Positions 34,275 to 42,961 of a stretch of DNA of 64,000 bases are shown here, piece after piece. How positions within the stretch are numbered: position 1 is the first letter of the stretch; every line of letters starts with the position of its first letter. A program made the position numbers and the translations under genes. Under the pieces are notes generated by a model, which worked only from the letters and a program-made list of their open reading frames with translations, was not told where the DNA came from and did not search any database. Origin of the DNA: Nocardia australiensis (GTDB taxonomy: Bacteria > Actinomycetota > Actinomycetes > Mycobacteriales > Mycobacteriaceae); NCBI RefSeq assembly GCF_020733705.1, contig NZ_JAJFZM010000007.1, positions 62,001 through 126,000 on the forward strand, written 5' to 3'.

Positions 34275-35092
34275 GCGGTTTGTCCGCGCGCATCCGTACT
34301 GTCGAGGGCTGGCCGGTACCCAATGCGGTGCTGACCGTGACGGATCTGAGCGGGAAGCAACTCGCCCGTGCCGTGTCCGCGGAAACCGGGGCGGTGGCTA
34401 CCGAGCCACTGCCTCCGGGCACGCACACCGCGGTGATCACGGCCGCCGGGTATCAACCGGTGGCCCGTACCGCCCAGATATCCGCCGCGGGCACCGGGCT
34501 GCTCGGCGATATCGCGATGGCGTTGGAGGCGGGCGCGGTCGCCATGCCGCCGCCGGGACCATGGACAATCGATCCGGTGCACTCGACGGTGATCGCCACC
34601 GCTCGCCATCTCGGTATCGCGAGCATAAAGGCCCGCTTCGCGGAGGTGAGCGGTCGGATCAATATCGCCGAGCGCTTCGAGGAGTCCACCGGCCACGCGG
34701 AAATCGGCGCCGCCAGCGTCGATACCGGAATCGAGCTGCGCGACAACCACCTTCGCTCGCCCGATTTCCTCGATGTCGAGGCATATCCGGCAATCACGTT
34801 CACCAGCAACGCGGTTCGCCGCACCGGTCCCGACACGTTCGTGATGTCCGGCGAACTCGCCCTGCACGGCAAGCGCCGCCCGGTCGATCTGGACGTGACC
34901 TACGGCGGCTTCGGTGAAGACCCGTGGGGCGGGGTCCGTGCGGCATTCCATGCCGAAACCGAGTTGCATCGCAATGATTTCGCCATCGACTACAGCGCGA
35001 TAGTCCGCGCCGGAGTCGCCGCGGTCGGCGCTACGGTCAAGCTCGACTTCGACATCGAAGTGGTTCACGGCGAGGACCTCCCAACCGGGTAA
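34271..35092 (+). CDS. YceI-family protein with N-terminal carboxypeptidase-regulatory-like repeat
   Basis: 273 residues. Residues 1-85 are one more repeat of the type found in the preceding exporter (LSARIRTVEGWPVPNAVLTV, GAVATEPLPPGTHTAVITAA). Residues 95-270 are a YceI lipid-binding barrel: GPWTIDPVHSTVIATARHLG, SVDTGIELRDNHLRSPDFLD, YPAITFTSNAVRRTG, GELALHGKRRPVDLDV, and DFAIDYSAIVRAGVAAVGAT. YceI proteins bind polyisoprenoids and similar lipids and are often exported; here no signal peptide is present, so a cytoplasmic location is expected. Four-base overlap with the exporter gene indicates co-translation and probably physical partnership. Confidence 0.9.
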   Translation: MSGLSARIRTVEGWPVPNAVLTVTDLSGKQLARAVSAETGAVATEPLPPGTHTAVITAAGYQPVARTAQISAAGTGLLGDIAMALEAGAVAMPPPGPWTIDPVHSTVIATARHLGIASIKARFAEVSGRINIAERFEESTGHAEIGAASVDTGIELRDNHLRSPDFLDVEAYPAITFTSNAVRRTGPDTFVMSGELALHGKRRPVDLDVTYGGFGEDPWGGVRAAFHAETELHRNDFAIDYSAIVRAGVAAVGATVKLDFDIEVVHGEDLPTG

Positions 35093-35100
35093 CTCGGCAC

Positions 35101-35127
35101 AGGGCAGCGGCACCGTGCCGCTGCCCT
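35101..35127 (+). terminator. Strong hairpin after the exporter/YceI operon
   Basis: AGGGCAGCGGCAC (35101-35113) is exactly complementary to GTGCCGCTGCCCT (35115-35127), eight bases after the YceI stop. It marks the end of the MarR operon. Confidence 0.7.
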
Positions 35128-35251
35128 GGCCGACCGTTGTATTCCGTTGTGAGCGTTGCTGAATGAGAGCGGTCTGCGGCCTCAGCGCAAACTCGAACCG
35201 AATCAGCCGAGCTGAGTCGACATTCCACCCGGCGGGGATCCGGGTTGGTGA

Positions 35252-35902
35252 TCAGGCGGCGCCGAGCAGCGCAAGGGCCGCTCGATTGAAAGTGGGGGTG
35301 AGTTCGCGCAGCGCGCCCGGTCCGGATTCGATGAGGGTGGCGCGCACTCGGTCGTCGATGCCGCCGGTGAGCATATTGATCAACTGGGGGTCGGGCACGG
35401 CCCGCAGGACGCCCTCGCGGACGCCGATCCGGGCAGCGGCCATCATTCGGTTGGCGTACATCTGCTGAACGCGGGTTCGATGGGCGAGGAGACCGGGCCC
35501 GGCGGCGAGGGTCTCGATATGTAGCGCACGCGCGGCGGCGGGTTCGGCTACCAAGCAGTCGAGGTATGCCGTCAAGGTGGTGCGGACCAAGTCCGCGAAG
35601 GTGCTCGCGCCTGCCTCGGCGACTACCCGGTCGAGTTTGCGTGTCACCACATCGACGGCGAAATCGAACGAGGCGGTGAAGCACTCTTCTTTGCTGTCGA
35701 ACAGTGCGTAGAACGCGCGACGGGCGACCCTGGCCCGGCTGACGATATCCCCGATCGTGGTCGGTCCGTAGCCGAGTTCGGACACCGCCTCCAGTGCGGC
35801 CATGCACAAACGATCACGCTGCGAGGTCGCTACCTGGTCGCGGCTCAAACCATGGGGGCCGCGGGGGAGACGTTCCGGAGCGACGCTGGTCAGGGTGGCC
35901 AT
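35252..35902 (-). CDS. TetR-family regulator
   Basis: 216 residues from ATG 35902; the frame continues to 36073 but the extra residues are not family-like. The helix-turn-helix is GYGPTTIGDIVSRARVARRA followed by FYALFDSKEECFTA. The C-terminal domain (DLVRTTLTAYLDCLVAEPAA, ARALHIETLAAGPGLLA) is of the type common in actinobacterial TetR proteins. It converges with the MarR operon and has no obvious partner gene. Ligand unknown. Confidence 0.85.
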   Translation of the reverse strand: MATLTSVAPERLPRGPHGLSRDQVATSQRDRLCMAALEAVSELGYGPTTIGDIVSRARVARRAFYALFDSKEECFTASFDFAVDVVTRKLDRVVAEAGASTFADLVRTTLTAYLDCLVAEPAAARALHIETLAAGPGLLAHRTRVQQMYANRMMAAARIGVREGVLRAVPDPQLINMLTGGIDDRVRATLIESGPGALRELTPTFNRAALALLGAA

Positions 35903-36216
35903 AGTGCCGCCGATTCTGCCATACGGCATTTGGTAGCTGCCGGTCGCGTTGGGTGTTTGCCGGTACGCGGGCTGAGCCATCTGCAATGTGCTCGAGAGTC
36001 GATCATCTACGGCTGGCATGTTTTCCAAACGGCATGGGTATAGCAGTCCGTACGCGGTGTGCCAAGCTGGCATATATCGAAACTAGGTGTAACAGAATGT
36101 ATTCGAGAAAATCATCCGGCCCTGTTGGTGCGGATGCCGAAAATCTCAGATCCTTCATCTACTGTTCAGCTTAGTAGATAAGTAGGAAAATTGGCCATGA
36201 CTCGAACTTCCCTCCC

Positions 36217-36486
36217 GTGACCACGCTTGCCACTACTGGTGAATTCCCTCGCTCATCCGAAGCCGTCCGGACCGCGCGAATGCGATCAAAGGTGCTGGGA
36301 CTCTTCGCCGGCAATCAGCTGATCGACGGTTCCGATGACGTATATCAGGTGGTAGCGGATGGACGCGGTGCGCTCTATTGGAAAGCCGCCGAACCGATTT
36401 CGCGGTGGGAATTCGATCCGGAGGCAGAGCGGCCCGGGGCGTCGTGGCGATCGGTGAGCTCGAGCATCGAGGGCAATCTGACGTAG
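36217..36486 (+). CDS. Small protein of unknown function
   Basis: 89 residues from GTG 36217. No signal peptide, membrane helix or known motif; the second half (GALYWKAAEPISRWEFDPEA) has balanced, protein-like composition. No clear ribosome binding site. It may be real, but overlapping frames on the opposite strand are of similar length, so support is weak. Confidence 0.35.
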   Translation: MTTLATTGEFPRSSEAVRTARMRSKVLGLFAGNQLIDGSDDVYQVVADGRGALYWKAAEPISRWEFDPEAERPGASWRSVSSSIEGNLT

Positions 36487-36889
36487 CGGTGCCGTCGTTG
36501 GCGTGCGGATTCGAAGGGCCCGTCATTGTCTCGACGGACCGTTCGAAGTAGTGGCACGGCAATAGGTTACGTCGTCATTTGCGGTGCCGGCGTTGGACCG
36601 ACCACCGGCTGTGCGGCTTCTCGTGCAGTCTTCGGCAGAGCCGGGCACGCCGCCGAATCGAGTGGTTCTGCGGTACAACTATTTCCGTCCGTGAAGCGGC
36701 GCAGGAGGTGTTCGCCTGCCGTCGATCGTCGCCGTGGCCGCGCCGGGGTCGGGCGAGCTCTCGCCGGGTTTGGTGTGGAAGGGGTGCCGAATGTCGTGCG
36801 GCTCACGATGATTCACCGTGCCGGTACGGTAGGGGTCGTGATCAGGGTCTTCGGTGTCCCGAACGGTGAGGCCGAAGGTCGGCTGCTCG
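36487..36889. other. Intergenic stretch downstream of dosS
   Basis: Open frames on both strands without motifs. No DosR-like box or hairpin was recognised here. Confidence 0.4.
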
Positions 36890-38635
36890 TCAGGGAAGTG
36901 GGGCGGACCAGCGCAGCACCGTGCCGCCTTCGAGACGCCGTTCGACTTTGAAGGTGCCGCCTGACTGCTCGGCACGTGCCGCTAGATTCGCCAACCCGCT
37001 CATTCGCTCGAAGTCATCGGGCACGCCGATACCGTCGTCGGTCACCTCGATGGTGACATCGTCGCGCACACTGACGTGGACCGATACCGTGGTGGCCGAC
37101 GCGTGCCGCACGGCGTTGCTCACCCCTTCGCGCAGCACCGCCTCGACGTCTTCCGACAGTGGCGGCGCCAGTACGGACACCGGTCCAGCCAGCCGTATTG
37201 TGGTGCGCAGCCCGCTTTCGTCGATCATGTCCGCGATGACGCCGTGCAGGCGCTTACGCAGTGTCGGGGCGTCTGCTTCGGTGCTGTCGTGCAGGTCGAA
37301 GATGGAGTGGCGGATGTCCTGCACGATCGACTGGATGTCCTGGATGGTTTCGGTGAGCCGGGTTTTGAGCTCGGGTACGCGGGCTCGTTGCGCCGTGCCC
37401 TGCAGCGCGAGACCGACCGCGAATAGTCGCTGGATGACGTGGTCGTGCAGGTCACGGGCGATCCGGTCGCGGTCGGAGAGTACATCGAGTTCGCGATTGC
37501 GGCGCTGGCTCTGGGCCAGTCGCAGTGCCAGGGCGGCCTGAGTAGCGAAGGCAGCCATCATGGCCTGCCCGGCGTTGTCGAGCGGCGCGGCCTTCGCCGG
37601 CCGCAGGACGGTGAGCACACCGATCACGGCCTTTCCGGCGCGCAACGGCAGTATGAGCGCGGGACCGAATTCGGCCGGGTTGTCGAGCAGGGGGCTTAGT
37701 TTCAGCCGATCGACCTGCAGCACCCGATTCTCCCGGAACGCGATTCCTGAGTGCGAATCGGCTATCGGAATGCATCGTTCGGTCAACTTTTCCGCATCGA
37801 TGCCCGCGGCGGCGACGACCACGAGATCGGTCACCTCATCGTGCGGGATATCCGGATCGTCGGGCAGCGCGAGGTACGCGAACGCCGACTGGGTAAGTCC
37901 CAGCGCCCGACCGACGACCAACTCCAGCACCTCGTTCGGTTCGCCACCGGCCAGCAGTTCAGTGGCCACATCCTGAGTCGCTTGGAGCCACTGCTGTCGG
38001 GTGCGGGACTGTTCGTAGAGCCGGGCGTTGGCGATAGCGATGCCTGCCGCGGCCGCCAGGGCCTGTACCACGACCTCGTCGTCTTCGGTGAACTCCTGGC
38101 TACCGGATTTCTCGGTCAGATACAGGTTGCCGAATATCTCGTCGCCGACTTTTACCGGAACACCGAGGAAGGAGTGCATCGGCGGATGGTGCGCGGGAAA
38201 GCCCACCGATGATGGATGGGTCGAAAGGTTGTTTAGCCGAATGGGTTTCGGTTGTTCGATGAGTAGGCCGAGCACACCGTGACCGCGCGGCAGATCGCCG
38301 ATCAGGACGCGGGTCCGGTCGTCGATGCCCTCATAGACGAATTCGGCGAGCTGGATGTTGGTCTTTTCGGTTTCGCGGACGCCAAGCGCGCCGTATTCGG
38401 CGTCGACCAGCTCTATGGCGGTGTGCACGATCGAGCGCAGCGTGTTGTCCAGGTCGAGTCCGGCGGTGACGACCAGCATGGCCTCGATCAACCGGTCCAT
38501 TTGATCGCGCACGTCAACGATCTGCGCGATCCGATCTTGGACCTCATTCAGCAGCTCACGCAGCCGTAACTGGGACAGCGTCTCGGTCACCGGTGTCGCA
38601 CCGATCGCCGCCAGCTCAGACGAACTGCCTTCCAT
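36890..38635 (-). CDS. dosS: DosS/DevS-like redox/oxygen sensor histidine kinase
   Basis: 581 residues. GAF-A spans about 55-205, GAF-B about 220-370, then a HisKA_3 dimerisation domain with RIARDLHDHVIQRLFAVGLA (phospho-acceptor His397) and an HATPase domain ending near 580 (DDGIGVPDDFERMSGLANLA). In GAF-A the segment VGFPAHHPPMHSFLGVPV places His149 at the position reported as the haem ligand of mycobacterial DosS, so haem-based sensing of O2, NO or CO is likely. Downstream of dosR on the same strand with a 70-bp gap. It should phosphorylate DosR under hypoxia. Confidence 0.9.
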   Translation of the reverse strand: MEGSSSELAAIGATPVTETLSQLRLRELLNEVQDRIAQIVDVRDQMDRLIEAMLVVTAGLDLDNTLRSIVHTAIELVDAEYGALGVRETEKTNIQLAEFVYEGIDDRTRVLIGDLPRGHGVLGLLIEQPKPIRLNNLSTHPSSVGFPAHHPPMHSFLGVPVKVGDEIFGNLYLTEKSGSQEFTEDDEVVVQALAAAAGIAIANARLYEQSRTRQQWLQATQDVATELLAGGEPNEVLELVVGRALGLTQSAFAYLALPDDPDIPHDEVTDLVVVAAAGIDAEKLTERCIPIADSHSGIAFRENRVLQVDRLKLSPLLDNPAEFGPALILPLRAGKAVIGVLTVLRPAKAAPLDNAGQAMMAAFATQAALALRLAQSQRRNRELDVLSDRDRIARDLHDHVIQRLFAVGLALQGTAQRARVPELKTRLTETIQDIQSIVQDIRHSIFDLHDSTEADAPTLRKRLHGVIADMIDESGLRTTIRLAGPVSVLAPPLSEDVEAVLREGVSNAVRHASATTVSVHVSVRDDVTIEVTDDGIGVPDDFERMSGLANLAARAEQSGGTFKVERRLEGGTVLRWSAPLP

Positions 38636-38705
38636 ACATCGATCCTTGCACAGTCCGCCACTGGGGGATGGATACTGTCAGGTGAATGGTGGCCGGGCGA
38701 CAAGT

Positions 38706-39350
38706 TCACTCATGCGTTGGTGTGCCGAGCTTGGAGGCCAAGACGGCGGCCTGGGTACGCCGCTCCACACCGAGTTTGGTCAGCAGTCGGGATACGTAGT
38801 TCTTGACCGTCTTCTCAGCCAGGAACATTCGGGCGGCGATCTGTCGATTTGTCAGCCCCTCACCGAGTAGATCCAGCAGTTTTCGCTCTTGGTCGGTTAG
38901 TCCGGCCAGCGGCCCGGTCTTGGCTTCGGCAGCTTCGCGCAGTTTGGCCATGAGCGCGGCGGCGGCGCGATTGTCGAGCAGGGATTTGCCGGCGCCGACC
39001 TCGCGAATCGCGTCGATCAATTCAAGGGTGCCGATGTCCTTGACCACGTAGCCGCTGGCCCCGGCCAGGATGGCGTCGAGCATGGCCTGTTCGTCGGTGA
39101 ACGAGGTGAGAATCAGACACCGCAGGTCGGGGTGATGATTGAGTAGGTCGCGGCACAGTTCGATGCCGTTGCCGTCGGGCAGTCGGACGTCGAGAACCGC
39201 GACATCGGGGCGTAGTGCGGGAATGCGCGCGAGCGCTTGGGATACGGTGCCCGCCTCGCCGATCACCTCGAGATCGGGTTCGACGTCGATCAGGTCCTTC
39301 ACACCGCGTCGCACGATCTGGTGGTCATCGACCAAGAAGACGCTGGTCAT
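38706..39350 (-). CDS. dosR: DosR/DevR-like response regulator
   Basis: 214 residues from ATG 39350, preceded by GGGAGG; the ORF extends to 39650 but overlaps the kinase gene and is not conserved there. The receiver domain has VDDH at 8-10, phospho-acceptor Asp54 (VAVLDVRLPDG) and Lys102 (GYVVKDIG). A LuxR-type helix-turn-helix closes the protein (LTDQERKLLDLLGEGLTNRQ, EKTVKNYVSRLLTKLGVERR). Residue numbering matches mycobacterial DosR. It activates dormancy genes by binding GGGACT-containing palindromes, of which candidates lie at 41771-41826 and 44359. Confidence 0.9.
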   Translation of the reverse strand: MTSVFLVDDHQIVRRGVKDLIDVEPDLEVIGEAGTVSQALARIPALRPDVAVLDVRLPDGNGIELCRDLLNHHPDLRCLILTSFTDEQAMLDAILAGASGYVVKDIGTLELIDAIREVGAGKSLLDNRAAAALMAKLREAAEAKTGPLAGLTDQERKLLDLLGEGLTNRQIAARMFLAEKTVKNYVSRLLTKLGVERRTQAAVLASKLGTPTHE

Positions 39351-39379
39351 CGGTAAAACACCTCCCTCGAGTGTCGTTT

Positions 39380-40915
39380 TCAGCCTACTGAGGGGCCGGG
39401 CTGCGCGGACAGCAGAAGGGCACCGGTTTGGTGACGGAAGTCCCTTGTTGCGTTCGGTTCGGCCTGCTGCCAGGCACGAATCGCCGCGGCCGTGGTGTGG
39501 TCCACCGGTTGGGCTGTGTCGAGAGTTATCGCATCCGGCCACGAGGATGCCGCGGTCGCCATGGCGTCGGCGATATCCGGTGTCGCATCGGATTCGCCGG
39601 CCGCTCGTTGCCGGATTCGGTGACTCGCCAGTTCGCGCGGGCAGATACACCGCAGTGCCACCAGATCGGCATGGGTTTCTTCGGCGAGCGTGATACCGCG
39701 AGTCCGTTCGGTCGCGTCGATCCAGCTCGCGTCGAGAATGACGGACACGCCTGCGGCCAGCAGCGCTCGCGCCTGTGTCAGCATCTCGGTGTAGACGCGG
39801 GCCTTGCCCGCCGGGGTATAGGCGCCGGCGGCGTAGGTGCCGATCGAACCGGTGACCTCGTGTCCGGACAGGAGTTGTTTACGCACATGGTCGCTGGAGA
39901 CGACGACCGCGCCGGTGGCTGCCGCGAGTTCGGTGGCCACGGTCGATTTTCCGGTGCCGGGGAGGCCGCCGATGAGGACCAACCGCACTGCGGCCTGCTC
40001 CAGATGGCGCGCGGCGATCCGCAGATGTCCGTGTGTGCGTTCAAGTGCCGCCGTCTCGCCCTGCCCGAAGCGGATGACATCGACCTTCGCGCGGACCAGT
40101 GCGCGATAGGCGACATAGTGATCGCGCAGCGAGGTGGGCGCCGGGTCGGAGGTGGTTCGGAGATAGCCGTCGAGCAGTCGGTCGCCGAGATCGCGATGGC
40201 CGAGGAATTCGAGATCCATCGCTAGGAAGGCGATGTCGTCGAGACAATCGACGTAGCGCAGGCGATCGTCGAAGTCCAGGCAATCGAGCACGCGGAAGCC
40301 GTCGGCGAGATCGAAGATATCCTCGGCGAGCAGGTCGCCGTGACCATCGACAATGTGGCCATCGGCAATCCGCCGCGCCAGCAATGGCTTTCGGCCCTCG
40401 AGATATCGCATCGCGAGTTCATCGATGCGTGCGAGCCGGATCGGGTCGACTAGGTCGGCCGATTGTTCCGCGAGTGGGTGCAGCAGCGTGCGCCAGCGTC
40501 CGCGTAGTTCCTCTGGTGTTGCGGCGCGGTCGATCTCCGGACCGCGCCGCGCCGTGTGGTGGAACAGTGCCAGCACCCGCACCAGCGCGGATAGTTCCGA
40601 TCCGCGCGCCATCGGGTCGGCGAGGACATTGGACAGGCGTCGGTCTTCCGGCATCCGCCGCATGACGATTACCGGTTCGTCGGGGCCACCGGCCGGATCG
40701 GTCAGGTGCGCGACGCCGAGATACACATCCGGTGCCAGTCGTCGGTTCAACTCGACCTCCCGCGCGCAGGCGCGTTCGCGCTGTGGTGTCGTGCTGAAAT
40801 CGAGGAAGTCGGTGGTGATCGGTTTCTTCGTTTTGTACGCCCGGTCCCCGCAGAGCACCACGACACCGGTGTGGGTTTCCCGCAACTGGGCGGGTGGCGC
40901 CGCGCTCATTGCCAC
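39380..40915 (-). CDS. Bifunctional APH-like/P-loop kinase (Rv2004c-like)
   Basis: 511 residues. The first 300 look like an aminoglycoside-phosphotransferase fold (HTGVVVLCGDRAYKTKKPIT, DGHIVDGHGDLLAEDIFDLA, LDCLDFDDRLRYVDCLDDIA). The rest is a P-loop kinase with LIGGLPGTGKSTVATELAAA (Walker A near 315-323) and ILDASWIDATERT. This two-domain architecture is that of mycobacterial Rv2004c, a DosR-regulon member of unknown substrate. Here it sits directly upstream of dosR (29-bp gap) and its start overlaps the end of the SDR gene by 10 bp, so all belong to one operon. Confidence 0.88.
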   Translation of the reverse strand: MAMSAAPPAQLRETHTGVVVLCGDRAYKTKKPITTDFLDFSTTPQRERACAREVELNRRLAPDVYLGVAHLTDPAGGPDEPVIVMRRMPEDRRLSNVLADPMARGSELSALVRVLALFHHTARRGPEIDRAATPEELRGRWRTLLHPLAEQSADLVDPIRLARIDELAMRYLEGRKPLLARRIADGHIVDGHGDLLAEDIFDLADGFRVLDCLDFDDRLRYVDCLDDIAFLAMDLEFLGHRDLGDRLLDGYLRTTSDPAPTSLRDHYVAYRALVRAKVDVIRFGQGETAALERTHGHLRIAARHLEQAAVRLVLIGGLPGTGKSTVATELAAATGAVVVSSDHVRKQLLSGHEVTGSIGTYAAGAYTPAGKARVYTEMLTQARALLAAGVSVILDASWIDATERTRGITLAEETHADLVALRCICPRELASHRIRQRAAGESDATPDIADAMATAASSWPDAITLDTAQPVDHTTAAAIRAWQQAEPNATRDFRHQTGALLLSAQPGPSVG

Positions 40916-41670
40916 GTTCCGCCCGTTTGGGCGGGTTTGACGAGTGTCATGCCAGCGGTGGCGCCGCCGTCGATGACGAATTCCGATCCGGTCGAGAATG
41001 TGGCCTCGGTGACGATGAAACCGACCATCGCCGCGACCTCTGCTGGTTCACCGAAACGTGGAAGTGGTTGTCCCGCAGTCATACTCGTGTCGAAACCGGC
41101 GGTCATCGGGGTGTGGATGGGGCCGGGGTGTACTGAGCAGACCCGGATCCCGGCGTCGCCGAGCTCGAGCGCGGCGGCTTTGGTCAATCCGCGCAAGCCC
41201 CACTTGCTCGCCACGTATCCGGCGATCCCGGAGTAGCCGACCAGGCCCGCGGTCGAGGAGATGTTGACGATCACGCCGCCGCCATTGGCCCGTAACCGCG
41301 GGGCCGCCAGGTGCATGCCGAGCCAGGCACCGAACAGGTTGACATCCACAACATGTCGGAACATCGCGGGAGATTCGGACTCGATGCCACCGAAGTCGAG
41401 GATGCCGGCATTGTTCACCACAACGGCCAGTGGTCCGAAGTTTGCTTCGGCATCGTCGAGCACCTGCCGCCAGCCAGGTTCGTCGGTGACATCGAGGTGT
41501 CGGAATATCGCTGCCGCGCCGAGGGATTCGGCGTTCGCCATACCCTCGGCATTGAGGAGATCGGCCATGACGACGCGGAGGCCGGATTTGACGAGGGTAT
41601 ACGCGATGGCCGCGCCGATGCCGCGCGCACCGCCGGTGACGACGGCGCTGCGGCCGTTGAATTCGGACAT
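40906..41670 (-). CDS. Classical SDR oxidoreductase, first gene of dosRS operon
   Basis: 254 residues from ATG 41670 (GGAGG eight bases upstream). It has TGGARGIG for cofactor binding (residues 12-19), VVNNAGIL, catalytic Ser in VNISSTAGLVG and YVASKWG, plus the family ending GSEFVIDGGATAG. Close in style to 3-alpha/20-beta-hydroxysteroid dehydrogenases. As the first gene of the leftward dosRS operon, behind candidate DosR boxes, it is probably induced by hypoxia; substrate unknown. Confidence 0.88.
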   Translation of the reverse strand: MSEFNGRSAVVTGGARGIGAAIAYTLVKSGLRVVMADLLNAEGMANAESLGAAAIFRHLDVTDEPGWRQVLDDAEANFGPLAVVVNNAGILDFGGIESESPAMFRHVVDVNLFGAWLGMHLAAPRLRANGGGVIVNISSTAGLVGYSGIAGYVASKWGLRGLTKAAALELGDAGIRVCSVHPGPIHTPMTAGFDTSMTAGQPLPRFGEPAEVAAMVGFIVTEATFSTGSEFVIDGGATAGMTLVKPAQTGGTWQ

Positions 41671-41770
41671 AGTGTCAACCTCCGTTTTCGTGATGCACCC
41701 AGAGTTTTCGCTGGTGCACTCAGGATTTCGCACCGGACGTGGTGGCGTGATGGCCGAAGGTCATCGATGT

Positions 41771-41826
41771 CGCGGGACTTCTGGACCGTTTTCGCGCCCT
41801 GGTGAAGCGGCGTCCGAAGTCCCGCC
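41771..41826. promoter_or_regulatory. Two candidate DosR boxes between divergent units
   Basis: GGGACTTCTGGACCG at 41774-41788 and, inverted, CGTCCGAAGTCCCGCC at 41811-41826 both contain the GGGACTT core of DosR boxes (consensus TTSGGGACTWWAGTCCCSAA). They stand between the leftward dosRS operon (start 41670) and the rightward Acg gene (start 41898), about 100 bp from each. Confidence 0.65.
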
Positions 41827-41897
41827 AGGAGGGGTCGTCCTGCTCTAACCGGCACATTCGCATCGGTGGCAGCGTGAATCGAGACGAAGGAAAGGAA

Positions 41898-42905
41898 ATG
41901 ATGACGACAATGGACCGCGGACTGCCCGATGATCACACCGCAAAGGCGGCGCTGGAGCTCGCGGTGCGGGCGCCGTCGGTGCGCAACACCCAACCGTGGC
42001 GGTGGCGGATCGGCGATCGTGGCGTGCGTCTGTACCTGGATCCGGCGCGGGCGCTGCCGTCCACGGATCCCGATCAACGCGACCTCGTGCTGAGTTGTGG
42101 CGCGGCACTGCATCATCTGCGCATCGCATTCGCCGCGTTGGGCTGGTCGGCGGTGGTACATCGGCTGCCGACTCCGGCAGACCCGAACCACCTGGCATCG
42201 ATCGAACTGGTACGGCATCGGCCGACTCCCCAAGATATCGCGCTGAGCGCCGCGATCACCCGCAGACGCACCGATCGCAGGCACTTCAGCTCATGGCCGG
42301 TGCCGCCCGGATACCTTGGGCTGGTCACCGAACGCGCCGCGACACTGGGCGCGATCGTGCGACAGGCGAGCGACCGGTCGCGTGACCGGTTGGTCGATAC
42401 CCTGCGCCTCGCGGCCGAACAGCACGCCGAAGACCCGGAGTATCAACTCGAATCGGCCGAGTGGAGTAGCGGACATGGGACACCGGATGGGGTGCCCGCC
42501 GGGAGCACTCCGCGACTCCGAGCCGGAGATGAGTCGCCACCCCGGGCGCTGGCCGGTGCCCAGTTGGTCGACGAGGCCCACGAACCCGACTTCGCCGAAC
42601 TACTCGTGCTCGGCACCGCGGCCGACGATCGGGTCTCCCGCCTGTGCGCGGGCGAGGCATTGAGCGCGGTGCTATTGACGGCGACGAACGTCGGTCTGGC
42701 CACCTGTGTGCTGACCGAATCGCTCGCGATCCCGGTACTGCGCCGCCGGGTCCGTGTCGGCGTTCTCGACGACTACGGATATCCGCAGGCTGTGATCAGG
42801 ATCGGGTGGGCACCGACGAGCACCGAGCAACTGCCCATTACGCCGCGTCGGGCAGTCGAGGACGTGGTAGACCCGTTCGATACTGCCGGGGCGGCAGCAT
42901 GCTGA
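41898..42905 (+). CDS. Acg-type nitroreductase-family protein
   Basis: 335 residues from ATG 41898, with AAGG seven bases upstream (ATG 41901 is as likely); the frame is open to 41802 without family character. It begins ALELAVRAPSVRNTQPWRWR, the flavin-binding opening of the Acg/Rv3131-type proteins, followed by GVRLYLDPARALPSTDPDQR, LSCGAALHHLRIAFAALGWS, TRRRTDRRHFSSWPVP and LLLTATNVGLATCVLTE. These two-lobed nitroreductase homologues are DosR-regulon members in mycobacteria; some seem to bind FMN without reducing substrate. Candidate DosR boxes lie just upstream. Confidence 0.88.
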   Translation: MMTTMDRGLPDDHTAKAALELAVRAPSVRNTQPWRWRIGDRGVRLYLDPARALPSTDPDQRDLVLSCGAALHHLRIAFAALGWSAVVHRLPTPADPNHLASIELVRHRPTPQDIALSAAITRRRTDRRHFSSWPVPPGYLGLVTERAATLGAIVRQASDRSRDRLVDTLRLAAEQHAEDPEYQLESAEWSSGHGTPDGVPAGSTPRLRAGDESPPRALAGAQLVDEAHEPDFAELLVLGTAADDRVSRLCAGEALSAVLLTATNVGLATCVLTESLAIPVLRRRVRVGVLDDYGYPQAVIRIGWAPTSTEQLPITPRRAVEDVVDPFDTAGAAAC

Positions 42906-42916
42906 AGGGGAGCACA

Positions 42917-42933
42917 GCAGGCCACCGGCCTGC
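42917..42933. terminator. Hairpin between convergent genes
   Basis: GCAGGCC (42917-42923) pairs with GGCCTGC (42927-42933) over an ACC loop, midway between the convergent Acg and DUF302 genes. Confidence 0.45.
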
Positions 42934-42961
42934 GAGCTGATGGCTCGGCCGAGCGTTTGGA

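Noticed and set aside
38706..39650. 314-residue version of DosR
   Set aside because: The extra 100 residues overlap the kinase gene and are not receiver-like; ATG 39350 has GGGAGG and gives the family length.
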